Assembly (NCBI GenBank): GCA_958295855.1
Contig: OY282383.1
Span: forward strand, 4,878,481-4,942,480
Length of the DNA: 64,000 nt
DNA from: an uncultured Poribacteria bacterium
Lineage (GTDB): Bacteria > Poribacteria > WGA-4E > WGA-3G
Direction of reading: 5' to 3'
In this document: positions 28,301 through 35,711 of the stretch, in pieces
Numbering within the stretch: position 1 is the stretch's first letter
Layout of the letters: the number at the start of each line of letters is the position of its first letter
The notes under the pieces: model-generated
The model's database searches: none
What the model was told of the DNA's origin: nothing
What the model saw: the letters and a program-made list of their open reading frames with translations, nothing else
Made by a program: the position numbers and the translations under genes

Positions 28301-29302
28301 CAGCCTCTGGTTTTCATTGGCCAATTGTGCGACAGCAATCCCGCATCGGAGTTCAGGTTCGACATCCTTTTTCGCTTTCCTGAGTGGCTTTTGTGTCAGT
28401 TTGATGAGGTGAGGCTTACCCCATAATGCCCACGCATAGTTGCTGTTGCCTTCTATGTTACAACCTGTCAAAAATGAGACGACAACCTCTTTGCCGGCGT
28501 AGCGCGTCAGTTCTATTCCTTGCTCGTCCCAGCGACATGCTGTTGACACCGATTCAAAGCATCGTTCTCCAGAAATTTCAATGGCGAACTTTACACCGCC
28601 TGGCTGGTGCGCTGCATCGTCGAACACCACACCGTCCCGTAAGCCGATGCTAAAATGTAGAAAGAGTTTCTCATTATCATCAACGGTGGGAAGCGAGAGT
28701 GCGTAGTCAATTCGCGCTGCATCTGCGGGGGTTGGGTGCTCAAAGAGTGCGGGTTTTGTTACGCCGCCAGCACAATCTGTGCCGCTGGCAGAAACATGCT
28801 CTGCCCCAGAAACTGTGCTTTGTTCAAACATCTCCACGAAGTCATAGATTTCCTCAACGATACCCAGTTCTAACGGCACGGGTTGAGGGGATGTTTCAGG
28901 CACTTGCGGTTCGGCAGCATCCTCAGGCCTTTTGTCTGTTTCGGGTGTTTCCTCAGATTCTGCTTTTTGGTTGCCTGTTTCTGTCATTTCTGGTACCTCC
29001 GGCTCTGGCTCAGTTTTACCTTCCGGTGTAATGTCCCCGGTAATTTGGGCATCCTCAGTGTCGGCTGCGCATTCGGCCGACAGAGCGGGTGCCTCCGCTT
29101 CATCTGTAGATTCAGCGTCGCCCGCAGATTTTGGCGTAGCTTGCAGGTTTCCAAAACTTGCACCAGAAAAGTCAGCCGTTGCAAGTGCCAATTCGTCGGT
29201 TTTGACTTTGTCACCTTGCGGTGTTTCGGCCTGTTCGGGCGTTTCTTCACTGTCTGTTTTCCCGAGGCATGTAGCGAAAAGCTGTTGAAAGCCAGTAAGC
29301 AT
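25367..29302 (-). CDS. 1,311-residue protein: acidic linker, CARDB-like domain, alpha/alpha-toroid C-terminus
   Basis: Residues 15-145 are a low-complexity Glu/Pro/Thr-rich linker. A beta-sandwich resembling a carbohydrate-binding domain lies at about 180-300, and a CARDB-like adhesion fold at about 371-480 (VVASGEDFEVQCTVRNTGAAPFG). A larger beta-rich part follows, then from about 860 a helical hairpin series with aromatic motifs (HCVDWKPNNEPGFGTLLWYD, MWECPMYQPDILAA, YHWHLPDRP) typical of six-hairpin glycosidase or epimerase toroids. No clear signal peptide was found at the chosen start. It is probably a carbohydrate-active or carbohydrate-binding protein; it precedes nothing else on the strand but follows the GH172-like gene, which fits a polysaccharide theme. 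Confidence 0.75.
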   Translation of the reverse strand: MLTGFQQLFATCLGKTDSEETPEQAETPQGDKVKTDELALATADFSGASFGNLQATPKSAGDAESTDEAEAPALSAECAADTEDAQITGDITPEGKTEPEPEVPEMTETGNQKAESEETPETDKRPEDAAEPQVPETSPQPVPLELGIVEEIYDFVEMFEQSTVSGAEHVSASGTDCAGGVTKPALFEHPTPADAARIDYALSLPTVDDNEKLFLHFSIGLRDGVVFDDAAHQPGGVKFAIEISGERCFESVSTACRWDEQGIELTRYAGKEVVVSFLTGCNIEGNSNYAWALWGKPHLIKLTQKPLRKAKKDVEPELRCGIAVAQLANENQRLLAFNEPTSTPASHIADSIRTQLDDEIQALSFYAAQPKLEIVSVGTTDAVVASGEDFEVQCTVRNTGAAPFGKADTARIVVNGVKLRRGRHTQTIKELETGAETSVFWMVRRASHPSLVNFSVSLKCQTSAGEERYTTQGRVEVRPVLPKLDNKVVKALHTYTYDGNVVMGNKHLRVVFVRNNEVTSETDDEIASTTRDSDSTPTVAGFEYYALFAAKGGTYQQIATCPALSEVTYLDTAQNRQTSRLTPTDYQLAGNNYGESIVIMNGKHTDADGVTWHYKMQWTLSESATRVKTEHLMETDGKRELLAFHGPMLYAGQGRNREKKKAALFPGLEFLEDDERSSNPRDAAPPLNNRLVPHPYKITVPIMAVEIQKTVVGIIWNPLDNWEHSRPRQEAPDESTQPNRISQQPLNEAQAKNSTMLSAIFASPNWHQHQKNHLMGVFLPSVPEWVDENQHEASTPYPLTPAHAVSIKTELIVDGNASILDALAHWTDAYGTPEPLQPPRDDEAELLLSRHGFMHTTWDENSRKSRHCVDWKPNNEPGFGTLLWYDYLATKDESVKKRVEEIARNTIADSGTGGLAARGSCHILRWAFPFYVGHIDAALAYMEEETQQLIAAQTPDNSWRWQPTSKKTAPLGQPGEAVLGTCAEAARLLLTHARITANKTSLEAGLKALAFMKQFSVPRGAQMWECPMYQPDILAAAHAIGAYVEAYELTGDKAHLKQAEYWAKTGLPFLYHWHLPDRPGMQFASIPVFGTTFYTHPWFGVPVQWNGLVFAYYLQHLNNHTQNERWHQIAEGITVSAMYQQWQDGELKGTYPDGFYGFCTEGRGPHLNPEDIMVNFYTLRGLDPGIKTAIADSIHLSTGAKVEAFTLAQSGRLTWRLSYAESETSYALIVGHGQTPQQIRARSFLASAADDTQTTEKDAENAGRANKYIEIEIPAVQTLEEVESGWRYLEAKDAILIKYLHPAVDVQFELS

Positions 29303-29357
29303 CTATTCTTTCTCACTCCATTTCTGATTTTTTATCAGGGACTATACGAAAAACTCG

Positions 29358-30536
29358 TCAGAGGTTTTTTATAATTTTCGATTTCATCTGCTTCATTTCT
29401 TCGTTGAGCACAACTTCGCTTGCGGGTGTTTGCGCCGCGGCCTCTATCTGCCATGCGCCGGATTCATCTTTCAACACCGGCTTCCGTTGCGCTGCAGGTA
29501 GCACGCCAAACGGGGCATGAGGTTCGATCTGGTACCAGTATGCAACAGAAGACATCTCATTGCTCAGGTGGTTGCCGTGGCCGTGCTCAATCGTGACCCG
29601 GATTTCCTTCTCAAAACGGACAGGATTTTCGAGGTGAAAGACATAAGAGGTTTGGTAGCCATCGGTATCGTTTTCATGAATGGATGAGCCGTTATGTGCA
29701 AACGCATTTTTTTGCATACCCCATGCTTGGTTGAGATAATCCTCTGAACCTGTGCCGTGTAAATCAGGGGGCCACTTGTATCCATCCACCCATATCATAT
29801 CATCACCTTCGCCCCACCACGTGCCTTGGAAATTGGTAACCGAGAGATTACAGCCGATGTAGTGGCCCCTGCCTTCTGCGGATAGGATGCGGTAGTTGTT
29901 GTCCCATGCGAGCCGTTCGGCATTGGCTATATTGGCTTCTGGGGTGTTGACGCGAATTTCATGTCCCCAGCCATCACACGGGTTTTCACGATGGAATTGT
30001 GCGTGAAAATAGGCGACATCATTGCCATGCGGCTCAGCACTGTGCAATATTGGCTTGCAAGCTTCGCCGTACAGCTCGTAATCGATGTAGAAGTATTGGC
30101 GGTGTGGCGTATCGCCTTCGTTGACAAGTTCGATGCGGGCGGCGCGGTTAAAAGGCATCTGCAAATAACAGTTGAGGGCACACCCTGTATTAAAGTTGTT
30201 GTTCCGGTGCGTAGAGGCGGAAAATGGGATTGAATCGTAAGAATTAACGATTTCGTTGCCGAGCCCAAAGAAGTCACCCAACGGACACAGGACACTTGGG
30301 TGCTCCTCATCATCCCAAAACATCTGAATTAGCACGTTCCGATAGCCGTTTGGCTGCGTCATCCATATATGATTGATACAGCCTGTGCCTTGGATATCCG
30401 CGAGAACACGGGTTTCACCGGGCGCGATATCCCAAGCATCATTATTCCTACCAGTCGTATCCCACGAGGAGGCACGTAAGGAGCGTGCTTTTTTGACGCG
30501 CGTCAACGAGGACAATAAGCCATCAGCATAAGTCAT
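29358..30536 (-). CDS. DUF2961 protein (glycoside hydrolase family 172-like)
   Basis: 392 residues from the ATG at 30536, with AGGAAA eight bases upstream; the longer frame to 30608 lacks a ribosome site. The N-terminal ADGLLSSLTRVKKARSLRASSWD and GETRVLADIQGTGCINHIWMT are the signature opening of DUF2961, and GTGSEDYLNQAWG lies in the second half. Characterised GH172 members act on fructose dianhydrides or arabinofuranosyl polymers; substrate here unknown. The last residues overlap a dispersed CTCGTCAGAGG repeat. It lies upstream of the 1,311-residue toroid protein with 55 bases between them. Confidence 0.9.
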   Translation of the reverse strand: MTYADGLLSSLTRVKKARSLRASSWDTTGRNNDAWDIAPGETRVLADIQGTGCINHIWMTQPNGYRNVLIQMFWDDEEHPSVLCPLGDFFGLGNEIVNSYDSIPFSASTHRNNNFNTGCALNCYLQMPFNRAARIELVNEGDTPHRQYFYIDYELYGEACKPILHSAEPHGNDVAYFHAQFHRENPCDGWGHEIRVNTPEANIANAERLAWDNNYRILSAEGRGHYIGCNLSVTNFQGTWWGEGDDMIWVDGYKWPPDLHGTGSEDYLNQAWGMQKNAFAHNGSSIHENDTDGYQTSYVFHLENPVRFEKEIRVTIEHGHGNHLSNEMSSVAYWYQIEPHAPFGVLPAAQRKPVLKDESGAWQIEAAAQTPASEVVLNEEMKQMKSKIIKNL

Positions 30537-30610
30537 AATTTCGTTTCCTATATAATACATTCCGCTGCAATTGCACGAAGTGTTCAAAAAATCGGTTCTC
30601 ACTATCAATT

Positions 30611-30638
30611 ATTATAACACATACCCCTAAAAAAGCAA
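30611..30638 (-). promoter_or_regulatory. Candidate promoter of the DUF2961 gene
   Basis: Minus-strand TTGCTT (30638-30633), 16 bases, perfect TATAAT (30616-30611), about 75 bases before the start at 30536. The rest of the gap 30640-30940 shows no gene or repeat. Confidence 0.45.
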
Positions 30639-30944
30639 GAGAAAAATCCATTTTTATAGTTATTCCGTGATTCATTTCAAACCTGTCGCACCCCCTCTGC
30701 CTCAAAGAAGAATTGTGCGGAAGAAAAAAATAGGCGTTGTCAAAGAATATGTGTAAAGAATATGTGTGATGACAGCGTGATGCCCCTTTATTTGCTTTTT
30801 GTTACGAGTAAATGTTAACTGTAGAGCGTCTGCTTCATACCATCAAATTCACCGGCGTTTTTTCTCGGCCCCGGTGCTGATGGCTCAAAATTGGTGACGA
30901 GTGCTTCCAACATCGGCTTTCTATTCAATGCGAAAGCAGAAAAT

Positions 30945-31343
30945 CGGAGCACCCTCACTCCTAAGCCCCAGCGGGGCGAAAGGTGTATAGAAAATGGGAA
31001 CACCCCCACTCCTAAGCCCCAGCGGGGCGAAAGGTGTATAGAATGGGAACACTCCCACTCCTAAGCCCCAGCGGGGCGAAAGGTGTATAGAAAATCGGAG
31101 CACCCTCACTCCTAAGCCCCAGCGGGGCGAAAGGTGTATAGAAAATGGGAACACTCCCACTCCTAAGCCCCAGCGGGGCGAAAGGTGTATAGAAAATGGG
31201 AGCACCCCCACTCCTAAGCCCCAGCGGGGCGAAAGGTGTATAGAAAATGGGAACACTCCCACTCCTAAGCCCCAGCGGGGCGAAAGGTGTATAGAAAATG
31301 GGAGCACCCCCACTCCTAAGCCCCAGCGGGGCGAAAGGTGTAT
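30945..31343. repeat. Array of eight 51-bp REP-like units
   Basis: Eight copies of a unit containing the 13-bp palindrome GCCCCAGCGGGGC followed by GAAAGGTGTAT. The palindromes recur at 30963, 31014, 31063, 31114, 31165, 31216, 31267 and 31318, all 51 bp apart except one 49-bp step. The between-palindrome part alternates between TGGGAACAC and CGGAGCACC or TGGGAGCACC forms. The array runs up to the stop codon of the RAYT transposase, and two inverted copies flank its other end, so this is very probably a BIME-type array made by that transposase. Confidence 0.9.
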
Positions 31344-31816
31344 CACGGGTCGAACGCGTCATCTGCATCAAAAACGTATTTCGGGTTATAGGGAACATTA
31401 AAACGCTTCAGAAATGCAAGATACTCCTCCTTGAAGGTGCGATGGGAATGGTGCGCCTCCTGATTTTTAATATAACGGACAACAGCATCTAGCTGAGAAT
31501 GAGAATAGGAGAATGCTGCAAAACCTGCCTGCCACTCGAATCTTCCGACAACCCAGCCTTTTTTGTTAATGAATTTTGACGAATTTGCCTTGATGTCTCT
31601 CACCAAAGCAGAGAGGGCAATGTCTGGTGCCATGCCGACGAGGAGATGAATATGATCCGGCATGGAATTAATCCGAATCACTGTCTGCTTTTTGTTGGTG
31701 ATTATGCGGGTAATATATTGGTGTAATGCATCTTTGTGCTGCTTTGGAATGAGGCATCCTCTACCCTTGACAGCAAAGACAATGTGTATATAAAGTTGGG
31801 TGTAGGTATCAGCCAT
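31343..31816 (-). CDS. REP-associated tyrosine transposase (RAYT, IS200-like Y1)
   Basis: 157 residues from the ATG at 31816, which has AAGGA seven bases upstream. The HUH motif is PDHIHLLV (His55, His57) and the catalytic tyrosine is probably Tyr115 in AVVRYIKNQEAHH, with Gln119 completing the metal site. This is the single-strand-nicking Y1 transposase fold. Both flanks carry the same GCCCCAGCGGGGC palindromes, eight downstream and two inverted upstream at the same 51-bp spacing, which is the hallmark of RAYT-REP systems rather than of a free IS200. All catalytic residues are present. Confidence 0.92.
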   Translation of the reverse strand: MADTYTQLYIHIVFAVKGRGCLIPKQHKDALHQYITRIITNKKQTVIRINSMPDHIHLLVGMAPDIALSALVRDIKANSSKFINKKGWVVGRFEWQAGFAAFSYSHSQLDAVVRYIKNQEAHHSHRTFKEEYLAFLKRFNVPYNPKYVFDADDAFDP

Positions 31817-31842
31817 AGTGTTTTCCTTGAGGGAAGAGTTTA

Positions 31843-31915
31843 CCTTTCGCCCCGCTGGGGCTTTGTTGTGTGTTGGGTGTTCGTGCCTATACACCTTTCG
31901 CCCCGCTGGGGCTTT
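31843..31915. repeat. Two inverted REP copies upstream of the RAYT gene
   Basis: CTTTCGCCCCGCTGGGGCTT occurs at 31844 and 31895, exactly 51 bp apart, in inverted orientation to the array at 30945-31343. Confidence 0.88.
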
Positions 31916-32050
31916 GTTGTAATGTATGAGGTGCGTTTCTATACATCCATAGTCGTCAATTTAGGAGTAGCTCGGGTTGAACGGAAACTGTGAAACCCAA
32001 TGCAATATACCCAAGGAGTTTTCATATTACAAGCCTTACGGTGTGATCAT

Positions 32051-32085
32051 CTGTAGGGGTTGGGAAAAGGATTTCCTCCTACAGT
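32051..32085. repeat. Hairpin CTGTAGG..CCTACAG
   Basis: A 7-bp inverted repeat with an 21-base loop, a variant of the GTAGGGG repeat family, directly abuts the end of the DUF262 remnant. The gap 31916-32050 holds nothing else recognised. Confidence 0.4.
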
Positions 32086-32280
32086 TTAAACGCTCCGATG
32101 ATTCCAACGTTCCAAAGCAAATTTTAGAATCTTTTCCGCTCTGTTGGAAATAGAAACCTTATCCCATCGACCTGTTTCCGAATTGAGGAACTCACTAGCG
32201 TAAGCACGCTGATACTTTGGGATGTTAAAAATTTTCCTCCCGTCGAACAACTCGCTAATCGTTTTTTGTCCGTTCTGCAA
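32086..32280 (-). pseudogene. Deletion remnant of a DUF262/DUF1524 (GmrSD-type) gene
   Basis: The 64 codons begin ISELFDGRKIFNIPKYQRAYA, the opening motif of DUF262 proteins (the GmrS-like NTPase/ParB-fold domain of type IV restriction enzymes). They continue directly into FLNSETGRWDKVSISNRAEKI and LKFALERW, which looks like the end of the DUF1524 (HNH) part of the same proteins. Usual length is about 550-700 residues, so all of the middle, including both active sites, is gone in one in-frame deletion. It cannot be functional as restriction enzyme. Confidence 0.7.
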
Positions 32281-32291
32281 TTAGTGCCTCC

Positions 32292-33113
32292 TTACTCTTT
32301 CCAATTGTCTAGGACCGCCCGCATCTTTTCCAACCCAATTCGGGCGACTTCTGCTGGGTCTTCCGCCCAATAGTTCGGATTGAATAACTCTAGCGAGATG
32401 ACACCTGCATATCCTGCCTCTTTCAGAATAGAGAGCATCTGCCCAAGGTCGAGAATGCCATCGCCGGGGTAAACCCTGTCTGCATCTGTCTGTGCTTCAC
32501 GGGCAGGCTGTGCAGGCGCGTCGTTAAAGTGGAACACTGCGATTTTTTCACCGGGGATACCTTTCATGTCTTCTATTTCCCCACCCCCGCGATAGATATG
32601 GAACGGATCCAAAACAATTGTGCTATCCGGGTGCTCTGCCACTTCCATCACTTCCCAAGCGTGCTTGACCTGGTTGACACCGTCGACGAAACCAAGAAAT
32701 TCCATGGCAGGTTTAACGCCGAATTCGCGTCCGAGTTCAAGCAGTTCACGGTAATTCTCGCCGCCTAACTGTAGGTCAGCCACTTCACGCGGTGGGCTTG
32801 AGATGATGTAAGTTGAGCCGACATCGGCGGCTTGTGCCATCCGCCGTTTTGCTTCTTCGAGTGCCTCTTGATGTTCCGCACCTGTCGTATTGAGCCAGCC
32901 GTGCAAGGCGATAACGGTAGGCACCGAAAGCCCATAGTCATCAAGTGCTTTTTTGACATCGGCGAGCGAACCGCCCTGTTCCTCGTAAGCGGTTAGATCG
33001 TCGTTCCATAACTCAATTGCTGAATAGCCGGTTTCAGCAGCGATGCGAATCTTATCCATTAGCCCGGCGGGGCGAATTGTGCTTGTATTTAACCCGAGTT
33101 GAAATTGTGTCAT
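32292..33113 (-). CDS. Sugar phosphate isomerase/epimerase (xylose isomerase-like TIM barrel)
   Basis: 273 residues of the AP-endonuclease-2-like TIM barrel. Likely metal ligands are the Glu in MEFLGF (near 137), the Asp/His in VLDPFHIY, the His in VFHFND and the Glu in ISLELFNP near the end. Such enzymes isomerise or epimerise free or phosphorylated sugars and inositols. Together with the related gene at 33206 and a DgoD-like dehydratase it forms a sugar-acid breakdown cluster on the same strand. The exact substrate cannot be read. Confidence 0.9.
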   Translation of the reverse strand: MTQFQLGLNTSTIRPAGLMDKIRIAAETGYSAIELWNDDLTAYEEQGGSLADVKKALDDYGLSVPTVIALHGWLNTTGAEHQEALEEAKRRMAQAADVGSTYIISSPPREVADLQLGGENYRELLELGREFGVKPAMEFLGFVDGVNQVKHAWEVMEVAEHPDSTIVLDPFHIYRGGGEIEDMKGIPGEKIAVFHFNDAPAQPAREAQTDADRVYPGDGILDLGQMLSILKEAGYAGVISLELFNPNYWAEDPAEVARIGLEKMRAVLDNWKE

Positions 33114-33205
33114 TCTGTTTTTCCCTAATCACGTAATGAAAGATTGAAGATCTCCTGGTTAAGTTTTACATCAGAAAACTACCGGAGCTGAAGCATACGA
33201 AAGAT

Positions 33206-34051
33206 TTATTTCTCCAACAAACCCCGAATGAAGCGTACGTCTATCCGGGCAAGGTCGATGACAGTGTCTATAGGCTCACCGCTATATTCGCTGTGGAAGC
33301 TCACGGGCCCTGAAAAGCCCATCGCTTGTAACGTCTTCACTGCCGTTTCCCAGTCAACGAAACCCTTTCCGATTCGGACAACTGTCCCTCCTCGCATCCC
33401 GGGTGAACGCGCCAGATCCTTGAAGGCGATGACAGCAAGATGTGATTTGACAATATCTAGTGCCATGTTAATCGGTTCGCCGACGATGGACAGATGCCCG
33501 GTGTCGGCAAAAACCCCAACATGTTGCGCGTCGAAACCCTTCACGAGGTTCATCACTGCACATGAGTTCAGGCCCATTGAAGTGCCGGAATGGTTGTGGA
33601 TGCATGTCCGAGGGCCGTAGTGCTCAGAGAGTTTCGCGAACCTGTCCAATTGCTTGCGAATAGCATCTACCTGTGCCCAGTAACCGTTTTCTGAATCTGT
33701 GTGCGCTGAGGCACGGGGATGCCGCGCTACAGGGGCAGGTGCTTGCCAGTGCCAATAGCCGAGTTTAATATTTTCAACACCAGCTTCCCCTGCGGCGGCA
33801 TAGACGCGCGCTGTCTCTTCCTGATCCGGATTCAGAAAGTCGCCCGGTGTTGTCACGAGCGGGATGGATAAACCTGCATCCGCGAACTGCTTCGCGGCGG
33901 CAGGCAATGCCTTTTTCACATTTTCGGGATTCACTGGGTAGCCCGGGCGAACGCACAGGTCGGCACCTTCAACGCCAACGGAGTGAAGTGCGGCGATGAT
34001 GTCTGGAACATCCAAACCCTGTAAATGCTTTGTGAACATGATAAATTTCAT
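33206..34051 (-). CDS. Second sugar phosphate isomerase/epimerase family protein
   Basis: 281 residues of the same TIM-barrel superfamily but only distantly similar to the gene at 32292. Metal-site candidates are His in CIHNHSGT, Asp/His in FADTGHLSI, the Asp in IAFKDLA and the Glu in SFHSEYSG. The ligand in the first strand region appears as NIKLGYWHW rather than the usual Glu motif, so activity may differ. Same strand and probable operon with its neighbours; gap to the downstream gene is 92 bases. Confidence 0.85.
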   Translation of the reverse strand: MKFIMFTKHLQGLDVPDIIAALHSVGVEGADLCVRPGYPVNPENVKKALPAAAKQFADAGLSIPLVTTPGDFLNPDQEETARVYAAAGEAGVENIKLGYWHWQAPAPVARHPRASAHTDSENGYWAQVDAIRKQLDRFAKLSEHYGPRTCIHNHSGTSMGLNSCAVMNLVKGFDAQHVGVFADTGHLSIVGEPINMALDIVKSHLAVIAFKDLARSPGMRGGTVVRIGKGFVDWETAVKTLQAMGFSGPVSFHSEYSGEPIDTVIDLARIDVRFIRGLLEK

Positions 34052-34116
34052 AGTTTTTAACCAGGTTGCAGCAGAGAAGTTTCTGACGAGAGTTTTCTAC
34101 TCACATGTGATAGATT

Positions 34117-34172
34117 AAAATGCACGTCGCATTTGGGCGTGTACGCCGCAAAAATCTCGTCGGAGATGTCTG
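34117..34172. repeat. Composite of two dispersed repeats
   Basis: AAAATGCACGTCGCATTTGG and the following GTGTACGCCGC (34117-34153) recur at 38420, 48631 and in part inside aroC. Directly after it, TCTCGTCGGAGATGTCTGA (34154-34172) is a second family also found at 29346, 43272, 51151, 57084, 60044 and 60163. Confidence 0.7.
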
Positions 34173-34199
34173 ATGTAGTTAGATAAATAGAATTATTTC

Positions 34200-35303
34200 T
34201 TACCAATCAACAACGGAACCATCATCGGGATGGAACGTCATAGGATTCTTCCAATCGTGGTCGATTTTATCCTCAAGTGCATCTTCATCGAGCTCAATGC
34301 CTAAGCCAGGACCGGTAGGGAGTTCAACGAAGCCGTCTTTAAAGACGAACGGATTCTTCAAATAGCCCTCACCGAGGGTAGTATGCTCTTGGCATATAAA
34401 ATTCGGGATAGAAGCATCTAATTGGAGACATGCAGCCAAGGAAATCGGACCGAGGGGGTTATGCGGCGCGATGCAGCCGTAGTAGGCTTCTGCCATGCCT
34501 GCGATGATGCGCACCTCATTGATGCCTCCCGCGTGACAGAGGTCGGGTTGGAGGACGGATGCTGCCTGTTTCTCCAAAATTTCACGGAACCCCCACTTGG
34601 TGAAAATCCGTTCACCTGTCGCAATCGGTAAATGGGTGCTTCGCGCAATTTCTGCGAGCGTATCTACATTTTGGCACTGAATCGGCTCTTCCACAAACAT
34701 GGGTTGATACGGTTCCAACGCCTTGATTAGCACTTTCGCTGTTTGTGGGCTCACTGCGCCGTGAAAGTCGATCGCCAGGTCGACTTCTGTGCCTGCGGCT
34801 TCGCGCAGTGCCGCAAAGTGATTCACGGCTCTGTCGATGAAGGCTTTGTTTTCGATAATACGTGCCGGTCTGCCCCCTGCAACCCCTGTTTTGAAAGCGG
34901 TAAACCCTTTGTCGATCCACTCCTGAATCCCCTGCGGGTCGCCTCCACCCTTGTATAGCCTGATTCGGTCGCGGGTGGGCCCTCCGAAAAGTTGATAAAC
35001 GGGAACACCGAGCGATTTTCCTGCCAAATCCCAGAGTGCTTGTTCTACGCCGCTCAATGCGCTTGTAAGAATGGGGCCGCCTCGGTAGAATGCGTGGCGA
35101 TACATCGCCTGCCAATGGTGGACAACGCGTCTCGGATCTTCGCCAATAAGGTAAGGCGCGAGTTCATCGACAGCTTGGGCACACGTTTTCGCACGGCCTT
35201 CTAAAATTGGTTCGCCGAGCCCAACCAGGCCCTCATCTGTGTGGATTTTTAGAAATAGCCATCGCGGTTGGACCAGAAATGTTTCCAATTTTGTTATCTT
35301 CAT
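34200..35303 (-). CDS. dgoD: Mandelate racemase/enolase-superfamily dehydratase, D-galactonate dehydratase-like
   Basis: 367 residues from the ATG at 35303, preceded by AAGGGAG; the longer frame to 35333 is not needed. The fold is that of the enolase superfamily. The metal and catalytic residues of the galactonate dehydratase group are all visible: Asp and His in IDFHGAVS, Glu in MFVEEP, Glu in TGERIF, His in IAPHNPLGP and Glu in CQEH. Expected reaction: removal of water from D-galactonate or a similar sugar acid to the 2-keto-3-deoxy acid. It is the first gene of the cluster with the two TIM-barrel isomerases. The name rests on motif pattern; a close acid-sugar dehydratase is possible. Confidence 0.88.
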   Translation of the reverse strand: MKITKLETFLVQPRWLFLKIHTDEGLVGLGEPILEGRAKTCAQAVDELAPYLIGEDPRRVVHHWQAMYRHAFYRGGPILTSALSGVEQALWDLAGKSLGVPVYQLFGGPTRDRIRLYKGGGDPQGIQEWIDKGFTAFKTGVAGGRPARIIENKAFIDRAVNHFAALREAAGTEVDLAIDFHGAVSPQTAKVLIKALEPYQPMFVEEPIQCQNVDTLAEIARSTHLPIATGERIFTKWGFREILEKQAASVLQPDLCHAGGINEVRIIAGMAEAYYGCIAPHNPLGPISLAACLQLDASIPNFICQEHTTLGEGYLKNPFVFKDGFVELPTGPGLGIELDEDALEDKIDHDWKNPMTFHPDDGSVVDW

Positions 35304-35573
35304 GGAGGCTCCCTTGAATTCGCTACGGCACATCGGCGTGTGCCTGCTACTATACGGATTATTTTATCCCTTTTGATATTATATTACCATTTTCCCTAAA
35401 TTTTTTCAACAATTAATATAACTGGCACAGGGATATTCAGTTTTCGGTTTTCTGGGCTCGGTGCAGTGCCGTAAAACCTTACAGAAAACTAATGAAACAA
35501 GTTTCATGATTTTTCTGTGACAAATCTATACAAACCTCGTCATATCTAACAGGCAGATGACGTGCAGTTTTAT

Positions 35574-35602
35574 TTGACTTTCGCTGTGTGTTGTGGTATA
35601 CT
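35574..35602 (+). promoter_or_regulatory. Near-consensus sigma-70 promoter of the intact tnpB
   Basis: TTGACT (35574-35579), exactly 17 bases, TATACT (35597-35602). The second tnpB has an equivalent box pair with the same TGTGGTATACTT context, so the promoter belongs to the element. The gap 35304-35573 otherwise holds only an AT-rich stretch. Confidence 0.75.
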
Positions 35603-35617
35603 TATACCATCATGTTT

Positions 35618-35660
35618 GGGAGCGGAATGCTACTTCATCAACCCGATGATTGCCGCTCCC
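35618..35660 (+). promoter_or_regulatory. 5' leader hairpin of the intact tnpB
   Basis: GGGAGCGG (35618-35625) pairs with CCGCTCCC (35653-35660) around a 27-base loop, beginning about 10 bases after the predicted transcription start. The position matches the leader hairpin of the second tnpB although the stem sequence differs. Confidence 0.65.
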
Positions 35661-35711
35661 ACCTTCATAGCAGGAGGATGGGCATGTGCATGAACCACAC
35701 TGGAGATTACA

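Noticed and set aside
30945..31343. CRISPR array
   Set aside because: The parts between the palindromes are nearly the same in all units, so there are no unique spacers; a RAYT-REP array explains it.
30921..31398. Long minus-strand frames with 17-residue repeats over the REP array
   Set aside because: They come from the 51-bp repeat unit being divisible by three; several frames are open at once and no ribosome site or known repeat protein is present.
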